In this document: in pieces, positions 4,867 through 8,528 of the stretch
Position numbering within the stretch: the first letter of the stretch is position 1
Layout: each line of letters starts with the position of its first letter
Source of the DNA: Gammaproteobacteria bacterium
GTDB lineage: Bacteria; Pseudomonadota; Gammaproteobacteria; Pseudomonadales; Porticoccaceae
Assembly (NCBI GenBank): GCA_006227015.1
Contig: SBGI01000057.1
Coordinates: forward strand, 1-8,528
Direction of reading: 5' to 3'
Length of the DNA stretch: 8,528 bases
Made by a program: the position numbers and the translations under genes
The notes under the pieces: model-generated
Told to the model about the DNA's origin: nothing
Seen by the model: the letters and a program-made list of their open reading frames with translations, nothing else
Database searches by the model: none

Positions 4867-6133
4867 GGGGCTTTATCGCCCCAATCGCTACAAGATCAGA
4901 TGGGGTGGAAGAGGTGGGGCGAAGTCATGGCAGTTTGCCGACGCACTGTTAATCCAGGGCGACATTAGGCCGTTAAAGATTCTCTGCTGTCGTGAGATCC
5001 AGAAGTCCATCAAGGAATCTGTTCACTCCCTGTTAGAGCGCAGGATCAAAGAGCACGGCCTGACGGGCTACACCGTAGCGAATACAGAGATCAAGCACGT
5101 CAACGGTACGCACTTCATCTTTGAGGGCTTGTGGCAGAACATCGACTCGATCAAGTCCATTGATAGCGTAGACATCTGCTGGATTGAGGAAGCCAACACC
5201 GTATCGGAGGAAAGCTGGAAGAAGCTGATTCCATCGATACGGAAGGAAGGCTCTGAGATATGGGCCAGTTTCAACCCGGAATTAAAGTCCGACCCTGTCT
5301 ATCAGCGGTTCGTGATTAATCCGCCTGATAGCGCCGACGTTCTCAAGGTTTCATGGCGTGATAACCCGTGGTTCACCGGGGTAATGAAGGACGAGATGGA
5401 GCATTTAAAAGAAACTGATTACGACGAATACCTGCACGTCTGGGAAGGCGAGCTAAAGCAATTTGCAGACGGCGCAATTTACGGAAAGCAACTGCAACTG
5501 GCGCAAAAAGAGAAGCGCATTCTCTCCATCCCTGTTGACCCTATCGCAGAGGTTCACACCTTCTGGGATTTGGGCAGGAATGACCAGACGGCGATCTGGT
5601 TCATGCAACGGATAGGGGCTGAGTCTCGGTTTATTGATTACTACGAATCACGGCTAGTTGGCTTGGATCACTACATCCAAAAGCTGAAAGAGCTTGGCTA
5701 CAACTACGGCAAGCACTATCTGCCGCACGACGTTGAGGTCAAGGAGCTTTCTTCTAATAGATCAAGAAGGGAGATGCTGGAAGAGTCAGGGCTAAAGCCA
5801 ATCGAGGTTGTCCCCCGCATTCACAACGTAAACGAAGGCATTGAGCAGACCCGTCGCGCCTTCTCCGGCTGTTACTTCCACAAGGGAAGTGATGAGCGCG
5901 GGCTGAGGATGGAAATGGGGATGGATGCCCTTGCTAATTATCAGTACGTCTTTGACGAGAAGCACGACACCTTTCGTCAATCACCATTGCACAACTGGGC
6001 CAGTAACGCGGCTGACGCCTTCAGGCAGTTCGGGCAAGGCTATCGCCATGTAGTGATTGATAAGCCGCATGTATCAGACCGCAGGGCGAAAGCCATCCGC
6101 AACAACAAACACGGTAAAAGCTGGATTGTATGA
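4835..6133 (+). CDS. terL: Terminase large subunit
   Basis: A 432-aa DNA-packaging motor of the PBSX/Terminase_3-like group, with an N-terminal ATPase and a C-terminal RNase H-like nuclease. The deviant Walker A is GGRGGAKS (residues 24-31). Walker B is VDICWIEE, with D113 and E118/E119 as likely catalytic acids, and WASFNPE is the coupling motif. Nuclease aspartates appear at D245 (FWDLGRNDQTAIW), D299 (PHDVEVKELSSNRSRRE) and D394 (NWASNAADAFRQ). The protein docks on the portal, pumps DNA into the prohead and cuts it. The ATG lies inside the preceding gene and has a weak Shine-Dalgarno sequence. The first 20 residues (FEGLYRPNRYKIRWGG) match the family start, so this start is preferred. The stop overlaps the portal start (ATGA). 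Confidence 0.95.
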   Translation: MAHLQVPIAFEGLYRPNRYKIRWGGRGGAKSWQFADALLIQGDIRPLKILCCREIQKSIKESVHSLLERRIKEHGLTGYTVANTEIKHVNGTHFIFEGLWQNIDSIKSIDSVDICWIEEANTVSEESWKKLIPSIRKEGSEIWASFNPELKSDPVYQRFVINPPDSADVLKVSWRDNPWFTGVMKDEMEHLKETDYDEYLHVWEGELKQFADGAIYGKQLQLAQKEKRILSIPVDPIAEVHTFWDLGRNDQTAIWFMQRIGAESRFIDYYESRLVGLDHYIQKLKELGYNYGKHYLPHDVEVKELSSNRSRREMLEESGLKPIEVVPRIHNVNEGIEQTRRAFSGCYFHKGSDERGLRMEMGMDALANYQYVFDEKHDTFRQSPLHNWASNAADAFRQFGQGYRHVVIDKPHVSDRRAKAIRNNKHGKSWIV

Positions 6134-8085
6134 GCGAATCCGCACTTAAAGCACATTTGAACAGCCTTCGCGGGTCGATGATTAACGGCTCAGACGATGA
6201 ACTGTCAGAGATTCGCCAGGACTCTCTCGATGCCTATTTGGGCGAGAAGATGGGCAACGAGCGCGATGGGCGCTCCAGCTACGTCACCCGCGAAGTATTG
6301 GAGGCTGTTGAGTGGGCTTTACCTTCACTTCTCCGCACGTTCACCGCTGGCGATCAGATTGTTGTGTTTGACCCTGTAGGCCCAGAAGATGAGGCGCAGG
6401 CGGAGCAGGAAACCGACATTGTTAATCACTACCTGCTGAATGAGAATAACGGCTTTCTGGCCTTCTATGAGTGGTTCAAAGACGCGCTGATGTACCCTAA
6501 CGGGTACGCGAAGATCTACACCGAAGAAATCACCAAGACCGTCACAGAGTATTACAACGGCCTAGACGCTGTTCAGCTTTCCATGCTGGATGAGCAGGAA
6601 GGGTTAGAGATCGTCGAGGCCACGGACAACCTGGATGGCACCTTTGACGTTAAGCTGAAGATCACCACAAAAGAGCCTGTATTGCGCTTTGAGGCGGTCC
6701 CCCCCGAACAGGTACTGATTGACCGCAACCACACCAGCCTTTCCCTGGAGGGCTGTCATGCGGTCTGCCATAGAACACAGCGCACCAAGTCATGGCTACT
6801 ACAGGCCGGATATGACCAGGCCAAGCTGGAAATGGCTTCCTCTGAAGATGATGAGAACGGCGAGCGCGTTAATCGCATGGATTCTGTTCATGAGGGCGAC
6901 GACGCCGCGAGTGATGCCAATAAGCGGTACTGGCTGGAAGAGTGGTATTTGGAATATGACTTTGATGGCGACGACATAGCCGAAAGCCGCAAGGTGGACT
7001 ATATCGGCGGGCAGATCTTCGAGAACATCGAATACGATTACCAGCCGATCTGTGCGCTGTCCTGTATTCCCATGACGCACCGGCACCACGGCCTGAGTCT
7101 GGCTGATCTGATGCGCCCGATTCAGGAGCTGTCCACCTTTTTCCGTCGCGGCATTAATAACAACATTGCCCAGATCATCGAGCCGCGCAAATACGTTGCC
7201 TCTGCCGCTATTACTGACGATGGGGCGACACTGGATCAACTGCTGGACCCTGACTCCACCATCATCGAGGTCAGAAACCCCGGCCTGATTGAGGCGGAAT
7301 CTCATCAGCCTGTGATTCAGGAAATCATTGCCAGCCTGCAACTACTGGATAACGAGAAACAGATTAGAAGCGGCATTGCCCCGAACCTGTCCCTTGATCC
7401 CGCGATCTTGCAGCAGTCCACAATGGGCGGCTTTACAGCGGCCCTACAGGAAGCATCTCAACGTATTGAGCTGATCGCCCGCATATTCGCAGAGACTGGC
7501 GTTAAGGATGCGATGCTGAAGGCACACCGGCAGATCAAAGAGTACCAGGACAAGGCAAAGGTCATCCGCATCCGTGGCCAGTGGGTTGAAACCAACCCAA
7601 GGGACTGGAAAGACCGCAGCAATGTGACGGTGAATGTCGGCCTTGGCTTCAACAACAAAGAGAAGCAACTAGCCGTTCTGACCGAGGTTCTGGGCATCCA
7701 GAAAGAGGCCATGATGGCCGGTCTTGCTACCCCGTCCAATGTCTACAACACGCTGGAAAAGCTGGTTGAATCCGCAGGATTAAAGAACGTCGAGCGTTAT
7801 TTCACCGACCCATCAAAACAGCCTCCACAAGAGCCGCCACCGCCTGACCCCATGTTGGTCCTCGCACAGCAGGAACAGCAGCGGCAGGCACAGAAAGACC
7901 TGGCGGACGGGCAGCGCAAGGATCGTGAACTGTTGCTGAAAGAGCAAGAGCTGGCGGCCACAACAAACCTTAAGAACGCCCAAGCCTACAAGGCGGCAGA
8001 AGAAGGGAAAAAGACCGATCTTGAAATGGACGGTATCTTGAACGGCATTTTAAACCCGATGGGAGCAGGCAATGGCGGATTCTAA
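6130..8085 (+). CDS. Portal protein, P22-like
   Basis: A 651-aa head-to-tail connector of the P22 portal type (P22 gp1 is 725 aa). A dodecameric ring at one capsid vertex would serve as DNA channel and terminase dock. Family-like features are the N-terminal LDAYLGEKMGNERDGRSSYVTREVLEAVEW, the FYEWFKDALMYPNGYAKIY segment, the stem-like PMTHRHHGLSLADLMRPIQ and the FFRRGINNNI helix. A long C-terminal part starts with a proline run at about residue 565 (PPQEPPPPDP). This is followed by a Q/E/K/A-rich helix to the end that could form a short barrel or a disordered tail. The start overlaps the large terminase stop by 4 nt and the end overlaps the next gene by 14 nt. The family assignment suggests a podovirus-like virion, but tail genes are outside the window. 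Confidence 0.9.
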   Translation: MSESALKAHLNSLRGSMINGSDDELSEIRQDSLDAYLGEKMGNERDGRSSYVTREVLEAVEWALPSLLRTFTAGDQIVVFDPVGPEDEAQAEQETDIVNHYLLNENNGFLAFYEWFKDALMYPNGYAKIYTEEITKTVTEYYNGLDAVQLSMLDEQEGLEIVEATDNLDGTFDVKLKITTKEPVLRFEAVPPEQVLIDRNHTSLSLEGCHAVCHRTQRTKSWLLQAGYDQAKLEMASSEDDENGERVNRMDSVHEGDDAASDANKRYWLEEWYLEYDFDGDDIAESRKVDYIGGQIFENIEYDYQPICALSCIPMTHRHHGLSLADLMRPIQELSTFFRRGINNNIAQIIEPRKYVASAAITDDGATLDQLLDPDSTIIEVRNPGLIEAESHQPVIQEIIASLQLLDNEKQIRSGIAPNLSLDPAILQQSTMGGFTAALQEASQRIELIARIFAETGVKDAMLKAHRQIKEYQDKAKVIRIRGQWVETNPRDWKDRSNVTVNVGLGFNNKEKQLAVLTEVLGIQKEAMMAGLATPSNVYNTLEKLVESAGLKNVERYFTDPSKQPPQEPPPPDPMLVLAQQEQQRQAQKDLADGQRKDRELLLKEQELAATTNLKNAQAYKAAEEGKKTDLEMDGILNGILNPMGAGNGGF

Positions 8086-8350
8086 CCAGATGCAAGGCGC
8101 TGATGCCGAATTTATCCTGAACTCAACGGTTCACCAGAAGGCCATAAAAACGCTTTCTGAGGCGTATATCAAAGAGCTGAAGGGTATCAAGCTGGATGGT
8201 CGGCAAAAGACCGTAGACCGCGTTCTGGAGCTTGTGCGACAGCTTCAGGCTGTAGACCTGCACAACAACGCATACCGGCTGATGGTGAACACTGGAAAGC
8301 TGGCAGAAGCGACTGGGAAGCGGAGGCTGTTAAGTGGCTGGAAAGGGTGA
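8072..8350 (+). CDS. Hypothetical protein after portal
   Basis: A 92-aa protein, mostly helical and basic at the C-terminus (TGKRRLLSGWKG). I do not recognise a family. The ATG lies inside the end of the portal gene, with GGGAG about 7 nt upstream, so it is probably co-translated. In P22-like genomes the place after the portal is often taken by scaffold or small accessory proteins; 92 aa is short for a scaffold. The end overlaps the next small gene by 17 nt. Confidence 0.75.
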   Translation: MADSNQMQGADAEFILNSTVHQKAIKTLSEAYIKELKGIKLDGRQKTVDRVLELVRQLQAVDLHNNAYRLMVNTGKLAEATGKRRLLSGWKG

Positions 8351-8495
8351 TCGGCGCAGGCCGACAGACGAGCAGGCTTACGGCTCCAACTATGACCGAA
8401 TATTCAAGCGCGATCCAAAGACTGCCCCTGATCCAGCCGGAAAAGGCGTTAGAGACAGCCGCAAAGGTTCAAAGCCTGTCCCATCTGTACATTGA
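8334..8495 (+). CDS. Small basic phage protein (53 aa)
   Basis: GTG 8334 follows a strong ribosome binding site, CGGAGG (8321-8326), with a 7-nt gap. The 53-aa product begins MAGKGDRRRPTDEQAYGSNYDRIF and has a basic tail rich in K, R, P and S. The GKGDxxRP...Y..NYDRIF pattern is one I recall from small conserved phage proteins encoded near portal genes; their function is unknown. The gene overlaps the preceding 92-aa gene by 17 nt. A different frame starting at 8392 overlaps most of it. Confidence 0.7.
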   Translation: MAGKGDRRRPTDEQAYGSNYDRIFKRDPKTAPDPAGKGVRDSRKGSKPVPSVH

Positions 8496-8528
8496 TCGCG
8501 GCCATTTTGACACGTTAGGCGCAGCGGC
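8392..8528 (+). CDS. Possible next gene, partial at the window edge
   Basis: ATG 8392 opens a frame that stays open to the end of the window and encodes MTEYSSAIQRLPLIQPEKAL, then ETAAKVQSLSHLYIDRGHFDTLGAA. The composition looks like real protein, and it continues past the stop of the 53-aa gene, so it is a candidate for the 5' end of the next gene. Against this, there is no Shine-Dalgarno sequence and the overlap with the 53-aa gene would be 104 nt. A GTG at 8347 in the same frame would make it even longer. The true start may be internal. Confidence 0.4.
   Translation, partial: MTEYSSAIQRLPLIQPEKALETAAKVQSLSHLYIDRGHFDTLGAA

Noticed and set aside
6799..7341. 180-aa open frame on the minus strand.
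   Set aside because: It lies wholly inside the portal gene, has no family-like motifs and no ribosome binding site context; a mirror frame of GC-rich coding sequence.
1..8528. tRNA genes, CRISPR arrays or insertion sequences.
   Set aside because: No cloverleaf-like sequence, regularly spaced direct repeats or transposase-like protein was seen.

Overview
This window looks like part of a tailed double-stranded DNA phage or prophage. The host is probably a gammaproteobacterium, judging from the CTGT-N8-ACAG type LexA boxes, the P22-like portal and the moderate GC content; I cannot name it. All convincing genes lie on the + strand, most with 4-nt ATGA overlaps or very short gaps, which is normal for a phage late region.

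Left part (1-2861): the end of an upstream reading frame runs into a strong intrinsic terminator. A metallophosphoesterase follows, then small unknown genes, a 185-aa unknown protein and an exported protein whose mature part carries a PD-(D/E)XK-nuclease-like residue pattern. Between two of the small genes (about 1538-1602) is a sequence with the architecture of an integron cassette recombination site (attC). Its left simple site overlaps the stop codon of the gene before it, and the next gene begins 11 nt after its right end. This is the most unusual element in the window.

Control region (2862-3033): a 172-bp gene-free stretch holds two abutting LexA-like boxes, a perfect TTGACA -35 inside the second box, and two intrinsic terminators. 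It resembles a late promoter/terminator block (pR'-tR' style) that an antiterminator would have to read through, here apparently under direct SOS control.

Right part (3034-8528): first comes a lysis cassette, with a small one-TM coiled-coil protein, a T4-type GH24 endolysin, a possible tiny ORF and a 3TM-type holin. A DUF1353 protein follows, then the packaging and head genes: a probable small terminase, the large terminase (ATPase plus RNase H-like nuclease), a P22-type portal of 651 aa, a 92-aa unknown, a 53-aa basic protein, and the start of another frame running off the end. Together these genes package DNA through the portal and lyse the host; the left part carries accessory and probably regulatory functions.
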